This document shows, piece after piece, positions 45,042-56,612 of a stretch of DNA of 64,000 bases. The stretch lies in contig CM022378.1 of assembly GCA_011800155.1 (NCBI GenBank), forward strand, positions 1,969,750 to 2,033,749. The letters run 5' to 3'. Source of the DNA: Flammulina velutipes (taxonomy: Eukaryota; Basidiomycota; Agaricomycetes; Agaricales; Physalacriaceae). The translations under genes were made by a program, and so were the position numbers. Numbering within the stretch: position 1 is the stretch's first letter; the number at the start of each line of letters is the position of its first letter. The notes under the pieces were generated by a model. It made no database searches, was not told the origin of the DNA, and saw only the letters and a list, made by a program, of their open reading frames with translations.

Positions 45042-45819
45042 CTAGTAGTTTTGTATGATCGGGTCCCACGCATCGATAATTGCAGCAATTCCCCCATATG
45101 TCACCTGGAAGTCGTCGACGGTTGGCCTCGGCTTGTCGGTGGGGTGTGCCAAGTAATCCCAACTTTTGTAGGGGCAGTTCAGGTGGTGGCCTTCTTTGCT
45201 ATGCAAGCAATGGCTCGTCCAGCGGATGCGGTCGTGATAATCGAAAGCGCGGAGTGTGCGGTGCTCGTGCTCGTGTACGCCCTCGGGGAGGCGGCTGAAA
45301 CCCAAGTTACAAAGTAAGCCGAATAAATAAAACAACTTACGCGATAAACCAAGTAGGGGGAATGAATCCCAACTCTGAGAGCAAGCGAGGCGCCTGATGC
45401 GCGACGCAATCCGCGACCCAATCGAGATGGTTCAGGTGCCAATTGAGCAGTTGCATGGCGTCGGTCGGGGCGTTTCGGGCGTAGGAGTTGGCGATGTAGA
45501 CGTGGAATGTGTAGATAGCCATTCTGTACAATTTAGCTAGTCGCGACCGACGAATAACCACTCACTTTGGTTGTACGGTGGTACGTTTGAAGTTAGTGGA
45601 CGCGACCGTTCGTGGAATAGCGAATAACACGTCGTAAGTAGACCTCAGCAGCTAAGTCGGCAAGTTGACGGAAATGGAAAGGACTTACGGGCCGGCGAGC
45701 GATGGCGGGGCAACGAGTAGTGCGAGAGAAGCAAAGTACGAGTCGATCGGAATGGTGTTGGTCGCTGTGACGAAAGGAGGCTGGGTCCGGGGCGGGGACG
45801 ACGGCGAGAGGACGGGATC
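45042..45819 (-). CDS. Unrecognised spliced gene, C-terminal four exons
   Basis: Exons 45689-45819, 45566-45643, 45341-45523 and 45042-45294 join to exactly 215 codons including the stop; introns of 45, 42 and 46 bp have GTAAGT/GTGAGT donors. The protein reads IPIDSYFASLALLVAPPSLA, TYDVLFAIPRTVASTNFKRT, a His/Trp-rich part (LLNWHLNHLDWVADCV), LPEGVHEHEHRTLRAFDYHD, HCLHSKEGHHLNCPYKSWDY and ends IAAIIDAWDPIIQNY. His- and Cys-containing clusters could bind metal, but no known motif matches. The 5' end is unresolved: coding-like proline-rich pieces continue to about 46800 without a convincing splice chain. Four junctions holding frame make chance unlikely. Confidence 0.5.
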
Positions 45820-46849
45820 CTAATTGAGCAATCGACGAGTTGACGGAAGAGGTATTGGTCGGGCTGGCGGAAGAGGGAGCGTATGTGGGCGGGGAATGAC
45901 GTCGGGACGGTTGACCGATGTGAGTGGACCGAAACGGGAAATGCGGACTCCGAATCAAGTACAAGTTGGCGGGTAGGCGGGATTAGGACATGACGGGGGA
46001 CAAGGCGGGTGGATAGTCGGTCCAGATAATGCGAACGGATTCACGAGATCGAAACGTAGGGGCGATGGGGCTGGGTAGGCATAGATGATTTAGCCTCCAG
46101 CTACACGGACAGCGGGCAGTCGAAAGAACGTAGTCTAGAGGGCTTCGTAGGCATAACCGATTCGGGGTGGCGGAGGGGTGAAGGTGAGCGTAGCGAGGTT
46201 GAGGCATTTCACTATTTGGACTAATGGGCAGCCATCGTACGTGGTTCGCCTTTGTCTGGTAGCTGCTTGATATAACGCCCGGATCAGGGTGTATCGGTCG
46301 AAGGTGTTCATAGGCGGGCACGTTAGAGGTGGAATGCATATACGATTGGAACGATATCGTATCCCTGACAACGATGCTATAGTGTTGGGAATGTCCAGTA
46401 AATTAATACTTGGAGGCGTTGGTTAGCGCTCTGGCGAACGTAAGATAGAATGACTTACTACTTTCCATCCTGTTTCCACACTGGAAGATTGCCACTGCTG
46501 ATTGAATTCTCGTTTTTCTTGTAGTGTTGCTTGAACGCCTTATTCACCACGGAGCGTGTGGTCGGTCTGGTGGTCGGTCCCGCGTGGGAGGTAATTCGGT
46601 ATACGGATCTCCAACTGGAGAGTCGTCCTCCCATAATCCGGGAGGGCAAGTCGATGCGGGATGGCGGGGTGCTTACGCTAAGCAGACTGGTCCCACCCAC
46701 TGGCGTTAGCCAGGAGGACAGGTGAACGAGGGGGCGGATTGTTGATGGTGGTTCATGTAAGACCACGTTTCGGAATATTCCGTATTCGGCGATGACCGTT
46801 TTCAGCAAGTTGATTGTTCAAGTTATTCAAACTACTGGTCGTCGTGGAG

Positions 46850-48235
46850 GGTAATAGAATCTGTTGCCTCTGGCGCGTCTGTATTGAATTGAGATGACTT
46901 ATAGCTACTCCAAAAGAGCGGAGATCAAAGAAATCCAAAAAGTGTTGTGATGATATAGACATACACTCAGCCAGACTCGAACGTGAGACCGAAAGATCCC
47001 GACAGACGACGCTACCATTGAACTAGCTGGGCATAATTTCCATGCTACTGTTTGAGATATATCAGGTTCTCCATTGGCAGTGCTAAGGTTAGTACCGCTG
47101 AATCTATCATCTCTTGGGGGAGCCTCGAGGGGGGAATGTTATTGAAAACTTACTCTATCTGTGGACCTGCGATGTCGTCCCAATTGCCTGAGCGCTTTCG
47201 AGTAAGCCTCCTTGGCGATCCTCTTCTTCTCGTCCGGGGCCGGGGTCTCGGGATTTGTGTCTGGCAAGGCTAAAGTTTCCATACCGTTCCGTATTTATTT
47301 TGAGGGAAGAGTGCACGATGCGTTGGAAGTGGTGGAGGTACTGGCAGCGAAGTTTAGGCGCGTGAGCAGGTTGTCCGGTCCGCACTCCGGTGATAAGACT
47401 GGACGCCTTTGACCGAAGTGTGACACTTGTCTCCTAGCTTCTTCTGGCGCAAAGACATTCAGGTGTACGGACGCTGTGTTAGGGAATTGAGCAGGTAGCC
47501 GGCCAGAATAGTGAGGACAGGTCAGAGTGATATCCTGGGGGGAAAAGTCAATTTATGGGCAAGGAGCAGGAAGGACGTGTAGGCAAGTGGGTTTTTGCTG
47601 TGCGAAATTTGATAGTGTGGCGTGTTGACAAAGTGGGTGTCGAGGTGGAGCGTGTTAGTGTCGAAGAGATCATGAAGGTGGCAGCACGGTGATAGAAATG
47701 TTAATTACGATATACGTAGTTCTGGCGAGTCGTGTAGTCTCGTTATGGAACGTTCTGCAATCGGAATTCACGATCCTCGGTGCCATTGTGGATTCGGGTC
47801 CGTCGCGTACCGAAATCGTATAGATTGATCGTGATCGAAGGAGTTCGCTGTGGCTGTGTGCATGCAGGTGGTCAGCGCTGATTCGGTGCCTGTTCCGTTG
47901 CGTATGCAGTCGAAGCAATACCGTGCAGTTTCATTGCGGTGAAGCTTATTATTTGTGTAGCAGTAGTCCTTGGGTGAAAAGCGTTGTGTTTGTTGTCGGT
48001 AGGAAATGTACGTAGGGTCGTGGAGCAGATGGGAGTTGGCGCCACATCCACTGCATTACGCTTTTGAACCAATAAGGTGGTCAAGGTTTTTGAAGTTTTG
48101 AAGTATATCAGTAGTTCTGGTGAACAAGGCAAGAGTAAACGAAATTATATTGTCTTCTCAAAGAGGTCATTTCGGCAAGGCCGAATAGCCTCGCTTTAGC
48201 CAGGTGTTGACCGCGTCGCGTGGCAAAGGCGTGCA
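46850..48235. repeat. ~1.2-kb dispersed element, copy 2
   Basis: The direct repeat of 42785-44060. It includes the same tRNA-like head (46964-47032) and a decayed version of the three-way hairpin (48165-48212). A 100-bp insertion relative to copy 1 lies around 48080-48160. Minus frame 47872-48132 is not conserved in copy 1. Confidence 0.8.
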
Positions 48236-48586
48236 ACGCGGTATGTGGTGAAGGGATTAGGGAGGTATCATTCAGAACAGTTACGGTCGATGGTATTCGT
48301 GAACGAAGTGGTGTGAGTATGAGTGGAGAGGCGGAAGGAAGAGGAATTTGGGTTTGGTTCAGGTTTTTCCAACGCTGTTTATGAAGTGTGTTATATACTG
48401 ATACAATGAGTCGAACCCATCATTTGATGCAAGTCTACGGAGAAGGACCTATTGTCTCGCGCGAGTATCGAACCAGTGACCGTCTGTTTGATTAGATCAC
48501 GGAGGTATAATCAACGGTGAAAAACATGAGAGCTTGTTTCACCAGTTACGTCCATCAGCCAGAACGTTGCAGATTGGTTACAGGCA
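48236..48586. other. Upstream region of F-box gene
   Basis: Promoter and 5' UTR. Around 48455-48500 the minus strand has a B-box-like GGTTCGATACT, possibly another tRNA-derived fragment. No gene is supported. Confidence 0.35.
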
Positions 48587-50260
48587 ATGGGACGATTTGC
48601 AAGCATCTCAGTCGGTCCATCACCCAGGCAAGTGGCTCGTCTACAAGGTATACAAGTTGTTGAAGGTGATGGCAGTCCGACTTCGAAATGCGCGTTATGC
48701 GCTTTCAACGCTGTCGAATTGCAGGGCGCGCTCGAGACACAGTTTGAGCGCTATCTGTTCACCAACAGTGCTCCGGACAAAGCAGGGCGTTCGATTCTAG
48801 GAGCAAGCCTTGAGCGTGCAGAAATACTTGGTCGGCAACTGGATGATTTCGCTTCAGAGCTACAGGCGGCCTTGCAGCGTGTCAAAGATGCGAGAAATGC
48901 AATCGAGTCGATCATTCTCAGGCACAAAGGAGCCCTTCATCCCATACGCTCGGTCCCTGATGACGTTCTGTTCGGCGTATTCGAGTGGTGTACCCTTCTA
49001 GCGACGTACGATATGGATGCGCCTTCGATGGTGCCTCGGAACTCACCTTGGACGTTGGCTTGCGTTTGCTGTCGTTGGCGGGAGTTGGCACTGTCATGGC
49101 CGAGTCTGTGGTCATACATCAACATCCGTCCTCTGAGCACCCCACTAGGGGCGGCCAGCAGGACGAAGGCGTTGGCCCGCCTGGAGTTGATGATTCGTCG
49201 CTCTGCGGAATGCGACTTGAATATCCGGGTTTCTGGTCTCTACATGGTTAGCGGTAGGCCACGCTCAGACGAAGCACTTGTAGTCAGAGGTGTACGAGCG
49301 CTACGGTCGACGACGAACCGGTGGAGGACGGCGTCGCTGAAGGATGTACGGCCAGCATTAATTGCGATGTTTTCGGGGATTGTCTTCGAGCGGCTAAGAG
49401 AGCTGACGCTCGAGTTTCGGGAGGATGTTGACGGTGTCCTCGCTCCTGTTCGGCTCTATACACCGAACCTCACACATGTGAAGCTTGCAGAGTGCGCTAT
49501 AGGGACGGTGTTGCCGTCCTGGGACAGTGTGAGAGTTTTTCACTGTGAAGCCGCATCGATTTGGCATCTTCCGGTGTGTGTTGGCGTGGAGGAGCTTACG
49601 CTAGCGTATGTCGACCAGACGGCCATCGGAGCGGCCAATTTTGGGCCCGTCATCACGCTCCCCAGTGTACACACTCTCTGCATGTCACACTCCTTTCTCT
49701 CCCTATCGGACCTCCTTGATCTTCCATCGATCAACACCCTGTGGATGGCTTTCGACGCAGCGCAGCCCCACGTCTACCCCAAGTTACGAGGAGCCGTTCG
49801 TCGTGTCAAGAATCTTAGGCTGGAAAGCCGGTATGTTCATTCGGGCGAAACAGCGTCTCTGATCAGATTTCTGGGAGAGTGTGTTTCTGTGGAGGCGTTA
49901 TGTGTGTACAGCGGGTTTGAGTGCTGCCATGTCTTAGGAGCTCTTGGGGATTCTCGCGATCCTCGGATTGGAGGGGTGTTACCGCAATTGACGACGTTAG
50001 GTTTTGATCAGGCCTTACTTGATCAGTTTCCACAAGAACTCTTGGATGTCGTCCAGTCTTGGAGTGAAGGAGACAGTTCACGTGTGCGCAGTCTGGCGGA
50101 GCTGAGGCTGATGGTAGACACCGCTTTTGGCGATGAACGTCTTGATGATCTGTTGAAATGGATGGCTGAGTCGGCGCCAGAGGTGCTGGAAAGATGGAGA
50201 GAGGTTGTTCAGAACGTTCGGGTCAATGAAGTTTTTGTAGAATCGTTTCGTTTTCGATAG
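48587..50260 (+). CDS. F-box protein, subfamily B (CxxC N-terminus)
   Basis: A 541-residue protein if a 48-bp GC-AG intron (48628-48675, GCAAGTGG donor, GATGGCAG acceptor) is removed; exons are 48587-48627 and 48676-50260. The intron is a multiple of three and stop-free, so the unspliced frame (557 residues) is also open; paralogs argue for removal. Motifs in order: TSKCALCAFNAVE, YLFTNSAPDKAG, F-box HPIRSVPDDVLFGVFEWCTL near residue 105, WTLACVCCRWRELALS, then leucine-rich sequence. It is the closest relative of the gene at 51172. Likely an SCF substrate adaptor with unknown target. Confidence 0.87.
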   Translation: MGRFASISVGPSPRQVARLQGIQVVEGDGSPTSKCALCAFNAVELQGALETQFERYLFTNSAPDKAGRSILGASLERAEILGRQLDDFASELQAALQRVKDARNAIESIILRHKGALHPIRSVPDDVLFGVFEWCTLLATYDMDAPSMVPRNSPWTLACVCCRWRELALSWPSLWSYINIRPLSTPLGAASRTKALARLELMIRRSAECDLNIRVSGLYMVSGRPRSDEALVVRGVRALRSTTNRWRTASLKDVRPALIAMFSGIVFERLRELTLEFREDVDGVLAPVRLYTPNLTHVKLAECAIGTVLPSWDSVRVFHCEAASIWHLPVCVGVEELTLAYVDQTAIGAANFGPVITLPSVHTLCMSHSFLSLSDLLDLPSINTLWMAFDAAQPHVYPKLRGAVRRVKNLRLESRYVHSGETASLIRFLGECVSVEALCVYSGFECCHVLGALGDSRDPRIGGVLPQLTTLGFDQALLDQFPQELLDVVQSWSEGDSSRVRSLAELRLMVDTAFGDERLDDLLKWMAESAPEVLERWREVVQNVRVNEVFVESFRFR

Positions 50261-51171
50261 TTTATGACAGGTTTTTTTTTTCGGGGGAGGGAGTATTAGT
50301 GTCGCACATATGTATATATCATGTCTTGGTTGCGAGTATATGTTCGAGACGTTCGCAATAGGTAAGTCGGCTGAACGCATTTTTGAGAAGAAAACACCCA
50401 CCCGAAAAGATGTTCTGTAGTATTTGAAGCCCCTCCGACTTTGAGTCTTTTGTTCATTCTTTTATATATATATATACATATTCGTAGTTGTAGTGAGAGT
50501 CTAGGCACTGGTGGGTTTTTTTTTTTGCTTCGTTTAAAGAGTGTGCGAAACTTAGGATATGCATGGATTAAGGTGTAATATTTGGAAGAGAAGAACGATG
50601 TGATTGGAACCAGTGTCGAAGTGGCCGCTGCCTGGATGCTCGAATGAAAGAGAAGTGGGGCGTCGAGGGTTAGACCAGGCTTTGTCGACCGAGAGAGGAA
50701 TGTGTATGGGGACCAGGTGAGGTCGATAGCGTGTTTGCCAACAAGGGCATTGTAGCGCCACGTTTTTCAATCAGACCGGTCGTGCAGAAGTTGGAGTTCC
50801 TTAAGCTTTAAACGTCAGAGAGATGTATTCCTTGAATAGATAGGTATGTTATCGGTGCGATACGGGGTAGAGATACACATCTGCAGGCTGTTCCACAAAC
50901 ACATAAGCACAATCGCGCATTTCCATTTTATTGTATGTAGGTTCAGCCTGTCAGGGTGCGGTTTATGGTGTGCCAAAGGGGGTAGGCATTCCAGATAGTT
51001 AGTAAGCATGAGAGAGTCGTGTCGTTACGTACTCCAAGGTTCGGCGAAATGTATAGGTTTGCGCCGCGTAATAGATGCGAATCACCCTCTGTTCAATACG
51101 CTCAAGAAACTTTCTGTTGGGCAGATTTGTAGTGGAAGAGGAAGAACAGAAGAGTTGACTGATTCGTACGC
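50261..51171. other. Intergenic, simple sequence
   Basis: Contains T-runs at 50271 and 50517 and a TATATA run at 50463. The minus frames here (50552-50770, 50815-51009) lack motifs. It is the 3' flank of one F-box gene and promoter of the next. Confidence 0.4.
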
Positions 51172-52836
51172 ATGTTAGAGATGCAAATTCCGAGGCAAGT
51201 GGTACACATACTATGAAACGTACAAGTTGTTGAGTTCATCTTCAGTGAAACGTCAAAGTGTGCGTTATGCTTGTTCAACGCTGTTGAAAAGACCAGCGTG
51301 CGCGACCCACAGCTTGAACCCTATCTGTTCACCAACCTTGGACCTGATAAGTTAGGTCTTTCGATTCTAGCAGCAAGTCTGGAGCGTGCAGAAATATTCG
51401 GAGGTCAACTCGATAATTTGGCTTCGGCGCTAGAGGTGGCCTTGAAGCGTGTCAAAGACGCAAGAAGTGCCGTCGAGTCGTCCATCTTCCGACACAAAGG
51501 AGCCCTTCATCCAATCCGCTCGATCCCTGATGATATTCTGTTCAGCATCTTCGAATGGTGTACGCTGATGGCGACGTACGATCGCGATGCGCTTTCCATG
51601 GTGCCAGAGGACGCCCCTTGGACACTGTCTCGTGTTTCCCATGGGTGGCGGAATTTGGTCCTGAGCTCTCCCAGTTTGTGGTCGACCGTCAATATCCATC
51701 CTCTCTCCTTTCAGGTAGGGGCGGCGCGCAGAGCAAATTTATTGTCATGGCTAGAATTGTTGCTCCGCCGCTCCGGGCGTAGCGACTTGCATGTCCGCGT
51801 GTCCGGTACCATGATGGATCCAGTCACCCGTTGGCCTGTGTCAGACCACGTCCTCCTGGTGACATGTTTCCAGTCGTTACGGGCATCGACGAGCCGGTGG
51901 AGGACGGCAGAATTGAAGAACGTACACCACGGTCTGACTTCGATGTTTACCGGGATCGTGTTTGAACGGTTAAGCGACCTGACGTTGACGTTTATGGAGA
52001 TCCATGGCGCTGTGGTCGGTCCCGTTCGCTGGTACACACCGAATGTGACTCGTGTTGCGCTGACGGAGTGGGCAGTCGGGATGGTGGAACTGTCATGGGC
52101 AAACGTCAGATTCTTCCATTGTCAGGCAGTATCGATTTGGCATCTTCCCTCATGTGTCGCATTGGAGGAGCTCGTGATAACCCAGGTCGACGAGGAATCA
52201 ATCCAGGTCGCCAATATCCAAACGCCTGTCGTCCTTCCCAGCCTACACACTCTGAGCATCCTGCACTGTGTTCCTCAGATCCCGGACCTCCTAGTCCTTC
52301 CGTCAATAATTACTCTTTGGCTGGATTTCGATGCAAGTGGGTCGAAGGAATATCCCAGGTTCGGTGGAGCCATCCAGCGTATCCATAATCTCAGGCTAGG
52401 GAGTGCCGTAGCCTGCGGCAGTAGTGTGGAATCACTACTCGCGTTCCTCAGAGCTTGCGTCTCTGTTAGGGCTTTGTACGTCGACTCAGGGATTGTCAAT
52501 GGTGAGGTGTTGGCAGCTTTGGAGATATCTGAGGGTCGCGAGGATGACATCCTGTTACCTCAAATGACGACGTTGGGATTCGCTCCGGAAGTCCTAGACT
52601 TATTCCCACATGGTCTCTTGGACTTAGTTCTATCTAGAAGCGGGGAAGCAAGTCGGTCTCTGCATCGTCTCACGGAGTTGAAGGTGATGCAGTTCCCGTT
52701 TCTGGAAGGGTACGCAGAGGGAATCTTGACAAGGGTCACGGAGTGGGCACCAGATGTGATGGAGAAGTGGAGAGCGGTCAACGAGAATGTTCAAGTGACA
52801 GATGTTTACGTAGATTACTTTTGTCTTGAAGTGTGA
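51172..52836 (+). CDS. F-box protein, subfamily B (CxxC N-terminus)
   Basis: Exons 51172-51194 and 51246-52836 give 537 residues. The 51-bp intron again begins GCAAGT and ends TTCAG; without splicing the frame meets a TGA, so here removal is needed to reach ETSKCALCLFNAVE. Motifs: CxxC, YLFTNLGPDKLG, F-box HPIRSIPDDILFSIFEWCTL, WTLSRVSHGWRNLVLS, long leucine-rich C-terminus ending VYVDYFCLEV. It looks intact; the length equals its paralogs. Starting the protein at the methionine at 51271 would lose the conserved CxxC. Confidence 0.87.
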
Positions 52837-54370
52837 GCGGTTGACCTTTGGGAATTGTGTCTCGGGGAGATGTATTTATTCAGTGTTTCCCAAAGCCGTT
52901 GTCCACTGTTCGCCGTGATCGCTAAAGAAATGGAATCATATGAAGAAAAATAGTGAAAACGGATGTCTGCTTCTAGCACTGCCGTGGGTCGTGATAAGAA
53001 GAAAGAACGAATTGTGCTTGAGATTACGGGTGTCAACTGAGTGGAGGCAGGGGGACGTAGGTCTGCACGGCAATTAGAGCGTGGTAAGTCGAAATGTGGC
53101 GCAAGTGTTGTTCAGCGTCTAAGAACGCGTTGGAGTGGACACGTAGCTTTTCAGTACATATTTCTGTTCGACAACGGAGGGGGTTTAATTACTATCTACT
53201 GGGTACAACCAACTGTTTATATACTTAGCACACATAATACTTAGAAGGCTCTGAGTACAAGTAAGCTACTAAAGGTCCAGAAATGGCACGAAGAGGCGCG
53301 ACGAAATGCTGACTAATGTGGCGGGGTGCGTCGGCTAGCTTGAGATTTCAACAATTCAATCGTACGGTACGCTATGCGCCAGTAGAGGGACACAGCTCAC
53401 TTGGATGCGTTGTCAGTACGTGAGTAAAGTCGTCACTGTTCCTGGCTTGAGCACAAAATACAACCTTGTTTTCAATCCCTTGCCAGCCCTTGCTGCTACC
53501 TCGTGTGTTCAAGCAACGGCGGCACACAGTAGATGCACCTCCGACGTCATGGTCGGCAATTACCGCCTAGCGAGTGAGTCGGAAATGATGCTGAACAGCC
53601 GTCAATGGCAAAGTGCTGTATTGATTGATCTCTTTTGGCAGTGGGCGAGAAGTATAAGTAGTATTTCCTGAGCAGATGATGAGAGGGAAAATTTTGGAGC
53701 AAAAAAGTAAAATTTATCTCATTGATCATGCCCAGGTAATTGCAGCCCGGCACGCTCGAGCGACGTTTTTTTCAGTGGGGCGCACCGACATAGACCTGGG
53801 CCCTGAAGCAATGGAAGCCGTGAGGAGGCATTAGCCGTTGATCGCTTCTTTTTCAAATCTACATTCGTCTGGCCGCCACCATCTAATTCTACAGTTTACA
53901 ACAGTTATCCGGGTGTCCGCTCGAGGTTGTAGACGACGCGTCGGGACTCTCCCGGCGAGGGGTGTCTCGGTGATTATGGGCATCTAGTTTGTAGGCATGT
54001 TCGTTGTGCCAACGTTCGCCGCAGTTACCATGTGGTGAAAGAAGCAGAAGTGAATGGGCCCAGACACGCTGTGTGCTCGTTCTGTGCGCTGTTTACGCGA
54101 GGCGGCGGTGTTTACGCATGACGACATGTTGTGGAACCTTTAAATGTGTCCCGTTCTCGCAACTCAAGACGGAGGTAGGACTTCCATGGTACAGTTACCC
54201 TCTCGCGTACGCTCTCACATGCAGTAGTATTTTTTTTATTGCATTTCACAGATGCGACGGCGAGTCACGTGGTGATAAAAGTAGATCATCGTTGAGTGCT
54301 TTTCATTTCATACCACGTTTAGCTTGAAGCTTCGTTGAAATAGTCTTTCCCCAGTCTCGCGCTGCACCTC
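52837..54370. other. Intergenic, no gene seen
   Basis: About 1.5 kb. Frames at 53405-53671 and 54004-54327 plus show no motif. The last ~100 bp before 54371 are likely the promoter and 5' UTR of the next gene. No repeat was noticed. Confidence 0.4.
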
Positions 54371-55580
54371 ATGGGATTTTTACGGGGCATTCGTCGTCTG
54401 TTCAGGTCCTTCATGTCGTCCCTCGGGCAATCTGACAGTGGAACGAGCGAAACCCGACACCCTCTCTTCATCGGTACTGTTGGTGCCACCAATGCCACGG
54501 ACCTCCTCCTTGCTTTCAAGGCTCTTCCCGATTTGCCTGGGGACGTTGTCGTACAAACTTTTGGCATTCTCAAAGAGCAGTCTGGCTGGGAACATGAGTC
54601 CATCGTGTTGGATGTGGCCTGGCGTGACGACGAGGGGAAGGTCAAGGACGAGGCTCATCTTATGGTGGAGCGACGTATCGATCCGCAGGTCATGGACGTG
54701 TTGTCCCGAATGGAGAAGGCGGGTGCGCAACGTGACGGTCGTGCAGTCGACGGGGCAACGACTTTGGAATTCGACGACGATGCGGTCGCCGGCCTTCTGC
54801 CAGTGCCAGGCGACGATGCGAAGGCTACGATGAACCCCAGGAGTCTCTCCCAGTCGGTGAAGACGTCGAGTCGTGCTTCTTGCGAGTTTTTATTACGCGG
54901 CAGAAAAGGGAGCGCGTCGGATGAAATTAGGTTTCTCAAGCAATCCATCATGGGAGATTCAAAGGTCATCGCGAAGCTCACTTTCCGTCCCGACTCTCCC
55001 TTTCTCCTCGAAGACGTTCTCACCATCGCAAAGGTCATCAGTGATAGCTCTAGTCGCTATTGCTTGGTGACAACTATGTGCTTCTGGTTCGTCAGCATGA
55101 TGTGGGGTATCGTGTTGGCGGAGAAGAAGGGAGGGTTTCTGCTGGAGGAGTTTCCGTCGTCGGGAGGCAAGGCAGGGAAATTGATGGGTATTTTTGGCAG
55201 CTTCAAGCCCAAGGAGAAGCAGAGTGTTCCCGTGTTGACGGCGGAGTATAGGAAGAGATGGGGGGAGTACGAGAGGACAATGCTGGCTAAAAGGGAAGAG
55301 CGGAAGGTGAGATCAAGTTATCTGTGCATGGGTTGTGTCTGATTGCCGAGCACAGCGAGGCGTCGCAGTGATCGAAGCTGCGCCATTGAAGGACAGGCAG
55401 ATGTTGGAGATGAGCAAGAAGTTCGAGGAGCGAGTCAGGAAGTTGGAGGAACAGAATGCGAAGGCGGAGGAGGCAATGGCAAAGGCGGAGGAGGCGAAGG
55501 CGGAGGCGGAGGTGGCGAAGGCAAAGGTCGAGGAGGAGAACAGGCAGTTGCGGGCCGTCGTAAGGGGTAGGACGGGATGA
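54371..55580 (+). CDS. Conserved Agaricomycete protein with C-terminal coiled coil
   Basis: Exons 54371-55306 and 55356-55580 give 386 residues; the 49-bp intron (GTGAGA/GCACAG) keeps frame. The N-terminal basic amphipathic segment is followed by a globular domain with HESIVLDVAWRDDEG, HLMVERRIDP, DEIRFLKQSIMGDSKVIAKL and SRYCLVTTMCFWFVSMMWGI. I know this layout from other mushroom proteins of unknown function. The second exon is a strong coiled coil (EERVRKLEEQNAKAEEAMAK, then EA/AE heptads). There is no signal peptide. It could mediate oligomerisation; no catalytic motif is visible. Confidence 0.8.
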
Positions 55581-56289
55581 ACGAACGTCACTGCTGTCCA
55601 TGCAAAACCTGTTATCGCATTTCCTCCCTTATTCTACTTTAGTTCGTGAACAATTATACCGTTTCGTCATCATGGAAAAAGAATTCTGAATGAGTAGCGG
55701 CAAGGACAGCCAGGTTACCACACAGTTCTTCGTATCTGGTTTGCGAGTGTTCGTCAGGCGGATGAAGGCAGTCGCCAATCGGGTACTTATTTAATAATTT
55801 TTAGTGACCGATTTAGAGAAACTTGAATAAGGACGTAGTTGATGTGCGAGAAGTTGAGTATATATCTGTACACTACACCCGCATGCACGGTGCAGGCAGA
55901 GATAGGAGGGGGCGGGGAGTGTGTGGAAGCTTCAAGGAGAAATGAGTACGAGTGTGTTCTTGAATGAGTTGCATCAATATTTGTAGCGGAAAGGAGGTGC
56001 TTGGGACCAGCAATGTAGGCGCATATTAGTGGCAGCGGTGGATTGTATATGAATTGTGTTCAAGTACTACATATAGGCTACAGGAGGGTGCAGTGGCGGC
56101 GGTGAGTTATTTGACGTCCCGCAGCGGACACGAACACAGGCGACAGCGGTTTCGACGTGAGCAGGGACTATTGGGATATCGCGAGTAACAGGCGTAGCGA
56201 GAAGGGCTGTGTTAATAGTACAAGCGAAGATAGTGGTGGTAGTGTGGCGGCAACTAAATCTATGCTAAATCTGAATTGGACACCCACCC
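55581..56289. other. Intergenic, no gene seen
   Basis: About 700 bp with G-rich and GCGG-rich words around 55900-56160 but no tandem array and no plausible frame. Confidence 0.4.
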
Positions 56290-56612
56290 CTAGTGACCAG
56301 AACAACATCGTTCGAGTTTCATAAAAGAACTAGGACATAGTCAGTGGTTGAAAATAAAGAGGTAACGATGGTACATACCCGATAATGTAGTTTGTCGTCA
56401 ACGCTGGGGAAGGTCAATGAAGAGAGGAAAATAAACGTACGTTCCATGAGGGACAGTAGCGCACAACGGCGTAGATTGGACGAAGATTGCGGAGCAACGG
56501 CCCGAGCGACGAGGTGCGAGAGAGTGAAGAGAGAGCAAGACACAGTCGTGGTCGAAAGGAAAGTGGCTGAAGTGGCAGGCACCGTGTGTACGTGAAAATG
56601 AAGCATGCACAT
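56290..56612 (-). CDS. Possible small spliced gene
   Basis: Three exons (56441-56612, 56379-56403, 56290-56329) give 78 residues. Introns of 37 and 49 bp have GTACGT/CCCCAG and GTATGT/TCCTAG sites and branch-like TTGAC and CTGAC. The product is Ser/Thr/Leu-rich (TFLSTTTVSCSLFTLSHLVA) and ends with two cysteines (KLERCCSGH), which is not a CAAX pheromone end. An unspliced 104-residue frame is an alternative, or it may be a non-coding transcript. Confidence 0.33.

Noticed and set aside
56290..56612. Pheromone precursor
   Set aside because: The spliced product ends in CCSGH rather than a CAAX motif and shows no precursor processing pattern.
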